Counted from the stretch's first letter, positions 8,358 through 17,889 are shown. The stretch is 64,000 nt of DNA from Halobiforma nitratireducens JCM 10879 (GCF_000337895.1 NZ_AOMA01000063.1:1-64000), one strand, 5' to 3'. The notes: generated from the sequence alone by a model not told the origin. Numbers and translations are program-made.

Positions 8358-8996
8358 ATGATCGACGAATGCCTCGTGGTCGAATTTCGGGTGCAAAACG
8401 ACGACTGTCCGCTCGCGGAGGCGACCGCGGCGGTCGATGTCGGGGTCGACGCTCAGCCGCCCCAGCGGCGGTCGGACGGTTACGACCTCCTGCAGTTCAG
8501 TGCTCCGAAGAACGATCGGCTCACCGAGGTACTCGATACGGACGACCGTATCTCCTATCTGCACGTCTCGAAAAGCGACGGTCGCCACCGGTATCGGTGT
8601 CTGTCGAAACACCCCTGTATCGTCCACGAACTGATCGACAACGGGCTCATCGTCGAGACGCTGCGCTACCGCGAGGGTGCGACGATGATCTTCGGTGCCG
8701 TCGTCGGTCGCGACGTGCTCAAGGGAGTGATGGAGGCCGCAGGCGAAACCGTCGGCGTCACACTCGAGCGTATCTGCCCGCTAGAGTCCGAGGCCGAGGA
8801 GGTGCCCAGCCAGCGGTGGAACCTCACGCCGGCCCAGGAGGAGTGTCTCCGCACGGCCCTGGAGCAGGGGTACTTCGAAATCCCGCGGGGCGTATCGACC
8901 GAGGCGGTCGCCGCCGAACTCGGGGTCAGCAAGTCCGCGTTTCTCGAACGACTGCGACGTGGCGAGCGGGCGCTGTTCCAGCAAATTTTCGACTGA
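8358..8996 (+). CDS. Bacterio-opsin-activator (bat)-type helix-turn-helix regulator
   Basis: A 212-residue cytoplasmic regulator. The N-terminal 150 residues are the bat-associated sensor-like region. Residues 155-212 are the HTH_10 domain: LTPAQEECLRTALEQGYFEIPRGVSTEAVAAELGVSKSAFLERLRRGE in form, ending in a short FQQIFD tail. There is no PAS or GAF domain. Haloarchaeal proteins of this build control neighbouring catabolic genes. Its divergent position to paaA strongly suggests it controls the phenylacetate genes, but the effector is not visible. Confidence 0.85.
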   Translation: MIDECLVVEFRVQNDDCPLAEATAAVDVGVDAQPPQRRSDGYDLLQFSAPKNDRLTEVLDTDDRISYLHVSKSDGRHRYRCLSKHPCIVHELIDNGLIVETLRYREGATMIFGAVVGRDVLKGVMEAAGETVGVTLERICPLESEAEEVPSQRWNLTPAQEECLRTALEQGYFEIPRGVSTEAVAAELGVSKSAFLERLRRGERALFQQIFD

Positions 8997-9048
8997 CCTC
9001 GCCGGAGCCGAGACGTTCTTCTCTCCCGACGTTGGCCCGAGACAGCAT

Positions 9049-9205
9049 GACAGATAGCGGGACCGTCAGGGAACGGATCGAGAGCGACGCCTACTGCGAG
9101 ACCCTCGAAATCGACTTCTAGACCTCGTCGGCCTCGAGTGCGGGTCTGTGACGACGCGTCTCGAGGTGATCGACGACCTGACGAACCACGGCGGAGCGTC
9201 TAGGT
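9049..9205 (+). pseudogene. paaI: Remnant of a PaaI-type hotdog thioesterase gene
   Basis: The ATG at 9049 opens MTDSGTVRERIESD-AYCETLEIDF and hits TAG at 9118-9120 region. Shifting the frame at about 9118 restores LDLVGLECGSVTTRLEVIDDLTN-HGGA, which is the N-terminal third of PaaI thioesterases (the YCETLGI and VTDDLTNxHG pattern). The match ends near 9205, where thiolase sequence begins. So there is one frameshift and a lost C-terminal two thirds, including most of the hotdog catalytic core. PaaI normally hydrolyses stalled aromatic-CoA esters in the same pathway. Confidence 0.65.
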
Positions 9206-9212
9206 CTACTCC

Positions 9213-9633
9213 GGGGTGTCGGGTCGATTCGACGACGAGGTCGTCCCGGTCGAAACCGACGATGGTCGCCTCGCGCGCCACGAGGGTCCTCGCCCCGATA
9301 CCGACCTCGAGAGCCCGAGCGAGTTACCGACCGTCTTTGCCGGCGGCGAGGACGCGACCGTCACGCCCGGCAACGCCTCGCCGCTGACCGACGGGGCCGC
9401 GGGGTTGCTCGTGACCAGCGCGATACGCCGCCGAGTACGGGCTCGAGCCGCTGGCTCGAGTGCGTTCACGCGCCGTCGCTGGCGTCGACCCGCTGGGCTG
9501 TTCCGGCACGCGAATCACGACGACGCTGCTGTACGAACTCGAGCGCTGGGACGGCCGGTACGGGCTCGCGACGATGTGTGTCGGCTTCGGCCAGGGGATC
9601 GCGGCAGTGTTCGAACGGACCGGCACAGTCTAG
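9213..9633 (+). pseudogene. Remnant of an acetyl-CoA acetyltransferase (thiolase) gene
   Basis: In one frame the thiolase middle region is readable (SGRFDDEVVPVET, then LPTVFAGG, then [19 protein letters not shown]). After about 9418 the match continues in another frame ([23 protein letters not shown]). That runs directly into the C-terminal motif [45 protein letters not shown] and TAG at 9631. The roughly 100 residues that normally lie between GVDP and HPLGCSG, including the NEAFA active-site region, are missing, as is the N-terminal half with the nucleophilic cysteine. This is a non-functional relic, presumably of the beta-ketoadipyl-CoA-type thiolase of the pathway. Confidence 0.8.
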
Positions 9634-9694
9634 TCTCCCGTCCCCTGTGGCCGGCTCGAGCCGCCGTCGAACCGACCGACTCCGCGTTCACAGG

Positions 9695-9709
9695 GGTTGT
9701 GTACACACC
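9695..9709. promoter_or_regulatory. Near-palindrome GGTTGTGTACACACC upstream of paaK
   Basis: Contains the perfect 10-base palindrome TGTGTACACA (9698-9707), about 40 bases before the paaK start, followed by an AT run (GATTTTTT). It shares the CACACC/GGTGTG half-site with the paaA-bat intergenic inverted repeat. Confidence 0.35.
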
Positions 9710-9749
9710 ACATGATTTTTTGCGGGGGACAAAGGAGTGTGGTGCGAGG

Positions 9750-11036
9750 ATGAGCTATACGCAGATCGAAACGGCACCACGGGAAGAGATACGAGAGCTA
9801 CAGGCTGAACGGCTCCGTGAGACGGTCCGGCGGGCCTACGAGAACGTCGAGTTCTACCGGAAGGCGTTCGACGAGGCCGGAATCGTTCCCGAAGATATCC
9901 AGACTCTCGAGGACGTCCATCAGCTCCCGTTTACGACGAAAGAGGACTTCCGCGACGAGTACCCGGACGGCCTCTTCGCCGTCGACGACGACGAAATCTA
10001 CCGTCTCCACGCGTCCTCGGGGACGACGGGGAAGCCGAAGATCGTCTCCTACACGGAAGCGGACCTGTCGGTCTGGAGCGAGGTCGTCGCCCGTTGTCTC
10101 GACGCGTCGGGCGTCGAGCCGGGCGATACGGTCCAGAACGGCTACGGTTATGGCCTCTTTACGGGTGGGCTCGGGCTCCACTACGGGATCGAGGAGCTTG
10201 GGGCGACGGTCGTTCCGATCGGCGGCGGGCAAACACGGCGACAGGTCGAACTCCTCGAGGACCTCGAGAGCGACGTGCTCGCTTGCACGCCGTCGTACTC
10301 GCTGCACCTGGCCGAGACGGCCGAAGAGATGGATGTCGACCTCTCGGAGCTTCCGGTGTCGACGGTGCTTTTCGGCGCGGAACCCTGCACCGACCCGATG
10401 CGTGAGGCGATCGAGGAGCGACTCGACGTCACGGGGATCGACATCTACGGTCTCTCGGAGATCATCGGCCCCGGGGTTTCCAACGAGTGCCACGAGGCAC
10501 AGGACGGGCTGCACGTCTGGGAAGATCACTTCTACCCCGAGGTGATCGACCCACGAACTGGCGAGGTCCTGCCGGAAGGTGAGGAGGGGGAACTCGTGTT
10601 GACTACGCTGACGAAGGAAGCCCTCCCGGCGATCCGGTACCGGACCGGCGATCTGACGACGCTGACTTACGAGGAGTGTGACTGTGGCCGGACGATGGTC
10701 CGCATGGACAACGTCACCGGCCGAACCGACGACCTGCTGATCGTCCGCGGAGTCAACCTCTACCCCAGCGAGATCGAGGCTGTCGTCCTCGAGTTCGACG
10801 ACATCGCGCCACACTACCGGATCGACCTTTACCGCGAGGACACCCTGGATCGCCTCGAGTTGACTCTCGAACTCGCGGCCGGAGTCGACGGCGATCGGCC
10901 GGAACTGCGGGACCGCGTGCTGACGCGACTCGAGACCGTCCTCTCGTTCACGCCGGACGAGTTGGAACTGACGGACCCGGGAACCATCGAGCGAACGGAA
11001 GTGGGGAAGGTAAAGCGGGTCTACGACCACCGGTAA
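9750..11036 (+). CDS. paaK: Phenylacetate-CoA ligase PaaK
   Basis: A 428-residue AMP-forming ligase with the PaaK-length N domain. The phosphate-binding motif SSGTTGKPK is at residues 89-97, an FGAEPC motif and a YGLSEIIGPG segment follow, and the C-terminal subdomain begins with RTDDLLIVRGVNLYPSEIE. It activates phenylacetate to phenylacetyl-CoA, the substrate of PaaABC. ATG 9750 is chosen because upstream in-frame codons belong to the thiolase relic. It is followed by the MaoC and enoyl-CoA hydratase genes on the same strand and together they complete a partial phenylacetate route. Confidence 0.9.
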   Translation: MSYTQIETAPREEIRELQAERLRETVRRAYENVEFYRKAFDEAGIVPEDIQTLEDVHQLPFTTKEDFRDEYPDGLFAVDDDEIYRLHASSGTTGKPKIVSYTEADLSVWSEVVARCLDASGVEPGDTVQNGYGYGLFTGGLGLHYGIEELGATVVPIGGGQTRRQVELLEDLESDVLACTPSYSLHLAETAEEMDVDLSELPVSTVLFGAEPCTDPMREAIEERLDVTGIDIYGLSEIIGPGVSNECHEAQDGLHVWEDHFYPEVIDPRTGEVLPEGEEGELVLTTLTKEALPAIRYRTGDLTTLTYEECDCGRTMVRMDNVTGRTDDLLIVRGVNLYPSEIEAVVLEFDDIAPHYRIDLYREDTLDRLELTLELAAGVDGDRPELRDRVLTRLETVLSFTPDELELTDPGTIERTEVGKVKRVYDHR

Positions 11037-11185
11037 CCGTCGTCGATCGGGAGCCGTCGAGAGCCGTGTCCCGAGTCGCCGCGAGCCCACGGCGAGCGAC
11101 GGCTCTCTCCACATCAATCCTCGGTCCCGTCGCCGATTCCCGTAAGCGAGGTAACTTATTTGTATCGCGATTGGAATGTTCTCGT

Positions 11186-11644
11186 ATGGCATACAGCTAC
11201 GAGCCACATCACTTCGAGGAGTTCGACGTGGGACAGGAGTTCCAGAGCGTCGGTCGAACGGTCACGGAGGCCGATTTCGTCGCACACTCCGCGCTGTCGG
11301 GCGACTGGACGGAGCTGCACACGAACGCGGAGTACGCCGAGGACGGCCCGTTCGACGGTCGGATCGCCCACGGGCCGATGACGTTCGTCCACGCGACTGG
11401 CTTCGTCTACCGTACCGGAATCGTCGAGCGCACGGCCTACGCCTTCCTCGGGATGAACTACATGGATCTCCCGAACCCCGTCTACATCGGCGACACGCTC
11501 TCGCTCGAGATGGAAGTGGCCGACAAAAAAGACGTCGAACACGAGGACGCGGGCATCGTCGTTCTCGACACCGAGATGACCAACCAGGAGGACACGGTCG
11601 TCTTCCAGGGAGACATGAAGTTCCTGATCAAGCGCAAGGAGTAA
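11186..11644 (+). CDS. MaoC-family (R)-specific enoyl-CoA hydratase
   Basis: A 152-residue hotdog hydratase. The hydratase-2 motif with catalytic Asp40 and His45 is in ALSGDWTELHTNAEYA, followed by GRIAHGPMT. Such proteins hydrate enoyl-CoA or oxepin-CoA-type intermediates; in this cluster it may fill the ring-opening or hydratase role of the PaaZ hydratase domain (inference). The ATG at 11186 has a TAACTTATTTGTAT AT-rich promoter 30-40 bases upstream, so it may be transcribed leaderless. The enoyl-CoA hydratase follows 15 bases after its stop. Confidence 0.8.
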   Translation: MAYSYEPHHFEEFDVGQEFQSVGRTVTEADFVAHSALSGDWTELHTNAEYAEDGPFDGRIAHGPMTFVHATGFVYRTGIVERTAYAFLGMNYMDLPNPVYIGDTLSLEMEVADKKDVEHEDAGIVVLDTEMTNQEDTVVFQGDMKFLIKRKE

Positions 11645-11659
11645 TCCGCCCTGCGAGTC

Positions 11660-12424
11660 ATGCACGTCCACGACGAGAACTCGGTCCGCTACGTCACGTT
11701 CGACCGACCGGAGGTCCGGAACGCGTTCACCGCCGGGACCGCCCGCGAACTCGCGACGGCACTCGAGGGGCTCGATCCCGCGTCCCTGGACGCAGTGGTC
11801 ATCGCCGGCGAGGGCGAGGCGTTTAGCGCCGGCGGCGATATCGAGGCGATGGCCGACCGCGAGGAGACGACGGCAGCAGCCTACGAACGCGTTCGCGAGA
11901 CGCTCGGTCGCGTAGCCGAGCGGGTGTTGGCGAGCCCCGTGCCCGTCGTCGCGGCCGTCGACGGCGACGCCGTCGGGGCAGGACTCTCGCTGGTCGCGGC
12001 CGCCGACTTCGCGTACGCGGCCGAGTCGGCCCGGTTCGGTGCCTCGTTCATCAACGTCGGGCTCGTCCCCGACATGGGCGGGACCGTGACCCTGCCCCGC
12101 CTCGTCGGGCTCCGAACGGCGAAGGAACTCGCGTTCACGGGACGGCTCGTCGATGCCGCGGCGGCCGACGACCTCGACCTCGTCAACGAGACTGTCCCCG
12201 ACGACGAACTCGAGGCCCGGATCGACGATTTGCTTGAGACGCTCGCCGACCGGCCAACCGAGAACCTCGGGTTAGCGAAACGGGCCATCCACGATAATCT
12301 CGGTCGGTCCTGGCGTGACGGCCTCGAGCGTGAAGCATCCATCCAGTCGCTGGCGTACGACACCTCGGCACACCACGAGGGGGTCGATGCGTTCCTGACC
12401 GATCGACCCCCGGAGTTCGAGTGA
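11660..12424 (+). CDS. Enoyl-CoA hydratase/isomerase (PaaF/PaaG-like)
   Basis: A 254-residue crotonase-fold enzyme. The first oxyanion-hole loop is AFSAGGDIEAM (residues 54-64), and the second region FINVGLVPDMGGTVTLPRLVG carries Asp rather than Glu before MGG, as in PaaG-type isomerases. It probably acts on ring-opened or 2,3-dehydroadipyl-CoA intermediates. It is tightly linked to the MaoC gene (15 bases) and therefore likely in the paaK operon. The ATG at 11660 is preceded by short purine-rich sequence. Whether it is hydratase or isomerase is open. Confidence 0.85.
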   Translation: MHVHDENSVRYVTFDRPEVRNAFTAGTARELATALEGLDPASLDAVVIAGEGEAFSAGGDIEAMADREETTAAAYERVRETLGRVAERVLASPVPVVAAVDGDAVGAGLSLVAAADFAYAAESARFGASFINVGLVPDMGGTVTLPRLVGLRTAKELAFTGRLVDAAAADDLDLVNETVPDDELEARIDDLLETLADRPTENLGLAKRAIHDNLGRSWRDGLEREASIQSLAYDTSAHHEGVDAFLTDRPPEFE

Positions 12425-12834
12425 GTCGCTGATCGGCCACCCCTCTCTTCCGAAGAACGATCACTTTCGTTACTTACTAACATAATTTATGTTTGCCGGA
12501 CTACCTGTTTTTCATCTACTCGATTAGAGCCGGTCAAACCCGTGTACGGCGTGTGTATGTGTAGAATCCAATAAACGCCGTGTACTGGATTTCTGTGTCT
12601 TTCCATCGCCTCTCTTGGATGGAGAAGCTCTATTCTGTGCTATCAATAGACATATCAGTGCTCTTCTGCGGAAATGATGCCTTTATTATGGTATCAGTAA
12701 ATGAAAATCATACAAACACTTTTACATCGGTAAGCCCCGTTTCCGGACCCACGGTTCGCCTCTCGAGGAACCGTCCTCGACTCAGTCCCGGACCGGCTTT
12801 GCTCCCCGTGGCTCCGGCGTCGGAGACGCGTCGA
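12425..12834. other. AT-rich intergenic region between convergent units
   Basis: No convincing gene. Bases 12470-12740 are clearly AT-richer than the surroundings, with runs such as TTTATTATGG, and have no codon-position bias in either direction. It may be a relic of inserted DNA or simply a long 3' region. Confidence 0.5.
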
Positions 12835-13635
12835 TCACTCGAGTGCCCCAGGCGGATCGGGCAGTTTCCGCTGTTCCTCGGGATCGTGGTGGACGATCAC
12901 GGTTCCGTCCGTCGTCCGCGAGCGGTCTCGTACCCGCTGGATCGACTCGAGCGAGTCCTCGAGCGACCAGACGAAGGAGGGGACACGCTCGCGTTCGTAT
13001 CCTTCGCGGCTGTTGGCGACGTCGGCCGCGAGAACGACGCTACTGGACTCGAGTTCGACTGCGAGCGACTGGTGGCCCGGCGTGTGTCCTGGCGTCGGAA
13101 ACGCGACGACGCTGCCGTCGCCGAAGAGGTCGTATTCGCCCGTCACTGCCGTCACGTCGACCGACTGGTCTCGCAGCGGGGAGAAGTCCCCCTCGAGGTA
13201 GAACACCCGCTGTACCCCGTCGGGCCAGAACGCGTACCGCAACTCCGACTTCTGGACGATGACCTCGGCGTCGGGAAACGAATCGACGTTGCCCGCGTGA
13301 TCGACGTGCAGATGCGAGAGCACGACGTAGTCGATGTCTTCGGGTTCGTACCCCAGCGCGGCGAGGTGGTCGGTCGGCGACTGGCCAACCGAGAGGTCGA
13401 GCGTCTCGAGAAACGCGGTCATGTGGGCCGCGCCGTTCGGGCCGTAGCCCTCTGGATCGGCCGCCATCTCGCGGCTGATGCCGGTATCGAACAGGACCAG
13501 TCCCTCGGGGTGCTCGAGCAGGTAACACGGACACCAGCCGGCGTACGGTTCCCCCGGGTTCTCGAGTTGGACCGCGACGCTGTGATCGAAGGTCCACTCG
13601 GCGGTGTTGAGTCGGTAGAGACGGCGGACTGACAT
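12835..13635 (-). CDS. Metallo-beta-lactamase fold hydrolase, AHL-lactonase-like
   Basis: A 266-residue MBL-fold protein. The zinc motif H108-x-H110-x-D112-H113 is in VVLSHLHVDHAGN, with a downstream PTPGHTPGHQS histidine and an AADVANS aspartate. The layout (YLLEHPEGLVLFDTG at the start, HMTAFLETLDLS) resembles N-acyl-homoserine-lactonase-type enzymes, but many members hydrolyse other lactones or thioesters. Start at ATG 13635; the frame upstream is a shadow. The next gene on the strand is the acyl-CoA ligase 160 bases upstream. Confidence 0.75.
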   Translation of the reverse strand: MSVRRLYRLNTAEWTFDHSVAVQLENPGEPYAGWCPCYLLEHPEGLVLFDTGISREMAADPEGYGPNGAAHMTAFLETLDLSVGQSPTDHLAALGYEPEDIDYVVLSHLHVDHAGNVDSFPDAEVIVQKSELRYAFWPDGVQRVFYLEGDFSPLRDQSVDVTAVTGEYDLFGDGSVVAFPTPGHTPGHQSLAVELESSSVVLAADVANSREGYERERVPSFVWSLEDSLESIQRVRDRSRTTDGTVIVHHDPEEQRKLPDPPGALE

Positions 13636-13795
13636 ACTGGGACTCGGGGCCGATGGGTCAAAGAAGGAACGCCTAACTGGGTGTCGGGCTCTCGTCGCTC
13701 GCCGTCGCCGCCCACCAGATGGGTTGCTGTCCCGATCTCCCGGTGTAACCGCGATCCGAAACGGGTACACCGGAACTGACGGACAGTAGAACGTC

Positions 13796-15766
13796 TCAGG
13801 CAGTCTGTCGCTGTTCGGTTTCGTCCTCGGCGTAGATCGACTCGATCTCTGCTTCGAACTCGTCGAGGATCGCCCGGCGCTTTTTCTTCATCGTCGGCGT
13901 CAACAGGTCGTTGTCCTCGGTAAACTCGATCGGAACGAGCCGGTACTCCTTGATCGTCTCGTGGGCTTCGAAGTTCTCGTTGACCGCTTGGACCTCTCGG
14001 TCGATTCGTTCTTCGACCCACTCGTGATCACAGATCGCCGCGGCGCTGTCGGGGAGGTCGATCCCCTCGTCCTCGGCCAGCCGTCGGAGCGCGTCCACGT
14101 TGGGGACGATGAGCGCGCCGACGAACTTCTCGCCGTCGCCGACGACCATACACTGCTCGACGGGTTCGCGGGCCGCAAACGAGTCCTCGATCGGGGCCGG
14201 CGCGACGTTCTTCCCGGTCGAGAGCACGAGCAGTTGTTTCCGGCGCTCGTGGAAGACGATGTAGTCGTCGGGCCGGATCGTGACGATGTCGCCGGTCCGG
14301 AACCATCCGTCCGCCGTGAACGCTCGATCCGTCGCCCCGGGCTTTTCCCAGTATCCTTCGGCTACGTTCGGTCCCCTGACCAGTAGTTCGCCGGTTTCGC
14401 CGGCCGTGTCGGCGGCTTCGCCGTCGGGGACCACCGAGTCGTCGACCCTGACCTCGCAGCCGACGACCGGCGGACCGACCGTGCCGATCTGGGGTCTTTC
14501 GGGCGGGTTCGTGGTGACGACGGGAGCAGTCTCGGTCAGCCCGTACCCCTCGAATATCGGTAGCCCCATCCCGTGATAGAGCGTACAGAGATCGGGCGAG
14601 AGGGTGCCGCCGCCGCTGACGAGCATCTCGATGTTACCGCCCAGCGCGTCTTTCACCTGGCCGAAAACGAGCTTGTCCGCGATCGAGAGCTTCGCCTCGA
14701 GGATCGGCCCCGGATCGTCGGCTCGCTGGTACGCCCGCCCGACGTCGGTCGCCCAGTTGAAGATCCGTTCTTTGATCGGTGATTCGGTGGCCTGCTCGCG
14801 GATGGCGTCGTAGATCTTCTCGTAGACGCGCGGGACGCTCGTCGCGCCGGTCGGCTGCACGGCGCTGAAGTCTTCTTTGAGCGTATCGGAGCTCTCGGCG
14901 TAGGCGACGGTCGCCCCGGCTGCAAACGGCAGGAAGTGCCCGGCCGTCCGTTCGAAGACGTGTGCCAGCGGCAGGTACGAGACCATCCGGCTGTCGCCGT
15001 CGATCGTCGGTGTGTCCGTGTCCTTGTCCGGCCGGGGGCCGACGCGGCGATAGACCTGGTTGACGTTCGCACGGAAGTTCCGGTGGGTGAGTTTTACCCC
15101 CTTCGGCTGCCCCGTCGTCCCGCTGGTGTAGATCAGGCTCGCCAGATCGTCCACGTCGGGCTCGTCGACCCACTCCTGGTAGGCCTCCTCGTCGAATGCC
15201 TCGTCGCCGAGGGTGTACACGTCCGCGAGGGTGTAGACGTCGTCGCGGTCGTCGTACCCGCTTCCCTCGTCGATCGAGACGATAAACTCGAGATCGAGGT
15301 CGTCCTCGACCTCGAGGATGCGCTCGAGTAGGTCCGCGTTCTCGACGACGACCCCATCCGCGTCGGGATCGTCGAGCAGGTACCGTGCCTTGTCCGGGGA
15401 CGAACTCTTGTAGACGGTCGTGACGACCGCACCGGCCGACAGCAGAGCGAAGTCGGTCTGGGCCCACTCCAGGCGTGTCTGTGCGAAGATACCGACGCGA
15501 TCCCCGGTTTCGACCCCGAGCTCCCGGAACCCGGCCGCCAGCGCGCGGACGACCTCGCGCATTTCCGCGTACGTCAGGCTGGCGTACTCCCCGTCCGGTG
15601 CGGGGTCGAACGCCGTTCCGGCCAGGCTCCGATCGTAGATGCCGCCCTGGTACTGCTGGGCGACTGTGTCGGCGTTTCGCTCGACGCTGTTCTCGAACAT
15701 CCGCCCGAGCGTCTCCGTTCCCAGCACCTCGCTCTCGAACTCCCGTTCCGCGGTTTGCCAGTCCAT
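13796..15766 (-). CDS. Long-chain fatty acid-CoA ligase (AMP-forming), paralogue 1
   Basis: A 656-residue FadD15/ACSL-type ligase. It has the P-loop YTSGTTGQPKGVKLTH, the YGLTETAPVV motif, GWFRTGDI, and the C-terminal KNVAPAPIED region. It activates long-chain fatty acids to acyl-CoA at the membrane or cytoplasm. It is a tandem paralogue of the next gene (15882-17864); long stretches including the P-loop region and the SYLPLAHVFERTAGHF segment are nearly identical, pointing to a local duplication with later divergence. It has its own AT-rich upstream region (15767-15881), so separate expression is likely. Confidence 0.9.
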   Translation of the reverse strand: MDWQTAEREFESEVLGTETLGRMFENSVERNADTVAQQYQGGIYDRSLAGTAFDPAPDGEYASLTYAEMREVVRALAAGFRELGVETGDRVGIFAQTRLEWAQTDFALLSAGAVVTTVYKSSSPDKARYLLDDPDADGVVVENADLLERILEVEDDLDLEFIVSIDEGSGYDDRDDVYTLADVYTLGDEAFDEEAYQEWVDEPDVDDLASLIYTSGTTGQPKGVKLTHRNFRANVNQVYRRVGPRPDKDTDTPTIDGDSRMVSYLPLAHVFERTAGHFLPFAAGATVAYAESSDTLKEDFSAVQPTGATSVPRVYEKIYDAIREQATESPIKERIFNWATDVGRAYQRADDPGPILEAKLSIADKLVFGQVKDALGGNIEMLVSGGGTLSPDLCTLYHGMGLPIFEGYGLTETAPVVTTNPPERPQIGTVGPPVVGCEVRVDDSVVPDGEAADTAGETGELLVRGPNVAEGYWEKPGATDRAFTADGWFRTGDIVTIRPDDYIVFHERRKQLLVLSTGKNVAPAPIEDSFAAREPVEQCMVVGDGEKFVGALIVPNVDALRRLAEDEGIDLPDSAAAICDHEWVEERIDREVQAVNENFEAHETIKEYRLVPIEFTEDNDLLTPTMKKKRRAILDEFEAEIESIYAEDETEQRQTA

Positions 15767-15881
15767 GGTTTACCGTACCATGAACCCGGTCCTACATGAA
15801 AGATGGGTATAGTGCACCGTTACTTGACCAAAATAAAATTATCTCAGCGGAACGGAACCGGTGGTTTTCTATACGACTTCT

Positions 15882-17864
15882 TTAGTTTTCGTCGTAAATC
15901 CGGTCCACGCGACCCTCGAACCGCTCGAGGATGACTCGTCGCTTCTTTTTCATCGTCGGGGTCACCATGTCGTTTTCTTCCGTGAACTCCTGTGGGACGA
16001 GTTCGAACTGTTTGATCTGTTCGTACGATTCGAACCCCTCGTTTACCTGGTCTACCTCCTCCTGAATGTAGTCGTGGACGCGTTCGTGGTCACAGAGTGT
16101 CTCGAGGTCGTCGGGGAGGTCGATCCCTTCCTCGTCGGCCCACTCACGGAGGTGATCGAAGTTCGGAACGAGCAACGCGCCGACGAACTTCTCGTTGTCG
16201 CCGACGACCATCGCTTGTTCGACGATTTCGCTGGCGGCGAAGGCGTCTTCGATCGGTCCGGGGGCGACGTTTTTCCCCGTCGAGAGGACGAGAATCTGTT
16301 TGACCCGATCGCGGAACTCGACGTAGCCGTCGGGGCGCATGTGGACGATGTCGCCGGTCCGGAACCACTTTCCGGACGTCGAGCCGTCCGTTTCGCTCGC
16401 GGGAGCACTCTCCGTAAAGGACCGATCCGTCGCGCTCGGTTTCTCCCAGTAGCCGTCGGTGACGTTCGGCCCCCTCACGAGGAGTTCGCCGACATCGCCG
16501 GGATCATCGAAGGCGCTCTGGTCGGCGACCGACTCGTCGACTTGCAACTCGACGTCGGGCAGCGCCGGGCCGATCGTCCCGATCTTGGGCTCTTCGGGCG
16601 GGTTGACGGTCAGTACGGGCGCGGTTTCGGTCAACCCGTACCCCTCGAAGATCGGTAGCCCCATCGCGTGATACAGCGTACACAACTCCGGCGAGAGGCT
16701 TCCGCCGCCGCTGATCAGAATCTCGATCTCGCCACCGAGCGCGTCGCGGACGGTCGAGAAGACGAGTTTGTCGGCGAGTGCCTGCTTGGCCGAGAGCACT
16801 GCTCCAGGATCGTCGGTCTCCTGGTACTCTTTTCCGACGTCCGTCGCCCACTCGAAAATCCGTTTCTTGACCGGCGACTCGCTTGCCTGTTCGCGGATGG
16901 CATCGTAGATCTTCTCGTAGACGCGAGGAACGCTCGTGGCCGTGTTCGGCTGGACCGTACTGAAGTCTTCCTGAAGCGTGTCGGGGTCTTCGGCGTAGGC
17001 CACGCAGCCGCCGCTGGCGAACATCAGGAAGTGGCCTGCGGTGCGCTCGAAGACGTGTGCCAACGGCAGGTACGAGACCGTCTGTGCGTCCTCGTCGATC
17101 GACGGGAGGTCGTCGTCCCTGTCCGGTCGCGGAGCCATCCGCTTTCGGATCTGATTGACGTTCGCCCGGAAGTTCCAGTGGGTGAGTTTTACGCCTTTGG
17201 GCTGGCCCGTCGTTCCGCTGGTGTAGATCAGGCTCGCCAGATCGTCCAGATCGGGCTCGTCGACCCACTCCTCGTAGGCCTCCTCGTCGAACGTTTCCTC
17301 GCCACGGTGGTAGATGTCGGCCAGCGTATAGACATCGTCTCGATCGGCCCCATCGTGCTCGAGTTCGTCGATCGAGACGATAAACTCGAGGTCGAGGTCG
17401 TCTTCGACCTCGAGAACGCGTTCGAAGGCTTCGTCGTTCTCGACGACGACGCCGTCGGCGTCCGGGTCGTCGAGCAGGTATCGTACCTGGTCGGGCGAGG
17501 AACTCTTGTAGACGGTCGTGATGACCGCACCTGCGGACAGCAGGGCGAAGTCGGTCTGGGCCCACTCCATGCGCGTGTTCGAAAAGAGACCGACGCGGTC
17601 CCCACCCTCGACGCCGAGGTCGCGGAAGCCGGCGGCGAGGTTGCGAACGATGTCCCGCATCTCGGCGTACGAGAGGGTCCGGAACTCGCCTGGTTTGGCG
17701 GCGCTCACCACGGAGTCGGTCAGCGACCGCTCGTAGACCCCTCCCTTGTACTTCTGGGCCGGTTGGTTGACGTTTCGCTCGGCCGTCTCCTCGAACATCC
17801 GACCGAGCGTCGTCTCCCCGATCACCTCGTCGTCGTATTCGCGTTCGGCGTCCCGCCAGTCCAT
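15882..17864 (-). CDS. Long-chain fatty acid-CoA ligase (AMP-forming), paralogue 2
   Basis: A 660-residue tandem paralogue of the preceding ligase with the same motifs (SGTTGQPKGVKLTH, YGLTETAPVL, KWFRTGDIV, KNVAPGPIEDAFA). It differs by a short insertion (ASETDGSTSGK) before the RTGD motif. It has a clear promoter region: GTTTTAT on the minus strand about 30 bases before the ATG, with a 14-base palindrome immediately upstream of it (17902-17915). That palindrome is absent from the paralogue's upstream region, so the copies may be regulated differently. Confidence 0.9.
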   Translation of the reverse strand: MDWRDAEREYDDEVIGETTLGRMFEETAERNVNQPAQKYKGGVYERSLTDSVVSAAKPGEFRTLSYAEMRDIVRNLAAGFRDLGVEGGDRVGLFSNTRMEWAQTDFALLSAGAVITTVYKSSSPDQVRYLLDDPDADGVVVENDEAFERVLEVEDDLDLEFIVSIDELEHDGADRDDVYTLADIYHRGEETFDEEAYEEWVDEPDLDDLASLIYTSGTTGQPKGVKLTHWNFRANVNQIRKRMAPRPDRDDDLPSIDEDAQTVSYLPLAHVFERTAGHFLMFASGGCVAYAEDPDTLQEDFSTVQPNTATSVPRVYEKIYDAIREQASESPVKKRIFEWATDVGKEYQETDDPGAVLSAKQALADKLVFSTVRDALGGEIEILISGGGSLSPELCTLYHAMGLPIFEGYGLTETAPVLTVNPPEEPKIGTIGPALPDVELQVDESVADQSAFDDPGDVGELLVRGPNVTDGYWEKPSATDRSFTESAPASETDGSTSGKWFRTGDIVHMRPDGYVEFRDRVKQILVLSTGKNVAPGPIEDAFAASEIVEQAMVVGDNEKFVGALLVPNFDHLREWADEEGIDLPDDLETLCDHERVHDYIQEEVDQVNEGFESYEQIKQFELVPQEFTEENDMVTPTMKKKRRVILERFEGRVDRIYDEN

Positions 17865-17889
17865 ACGTGTGTGAGGAAACCTCCCGTGC

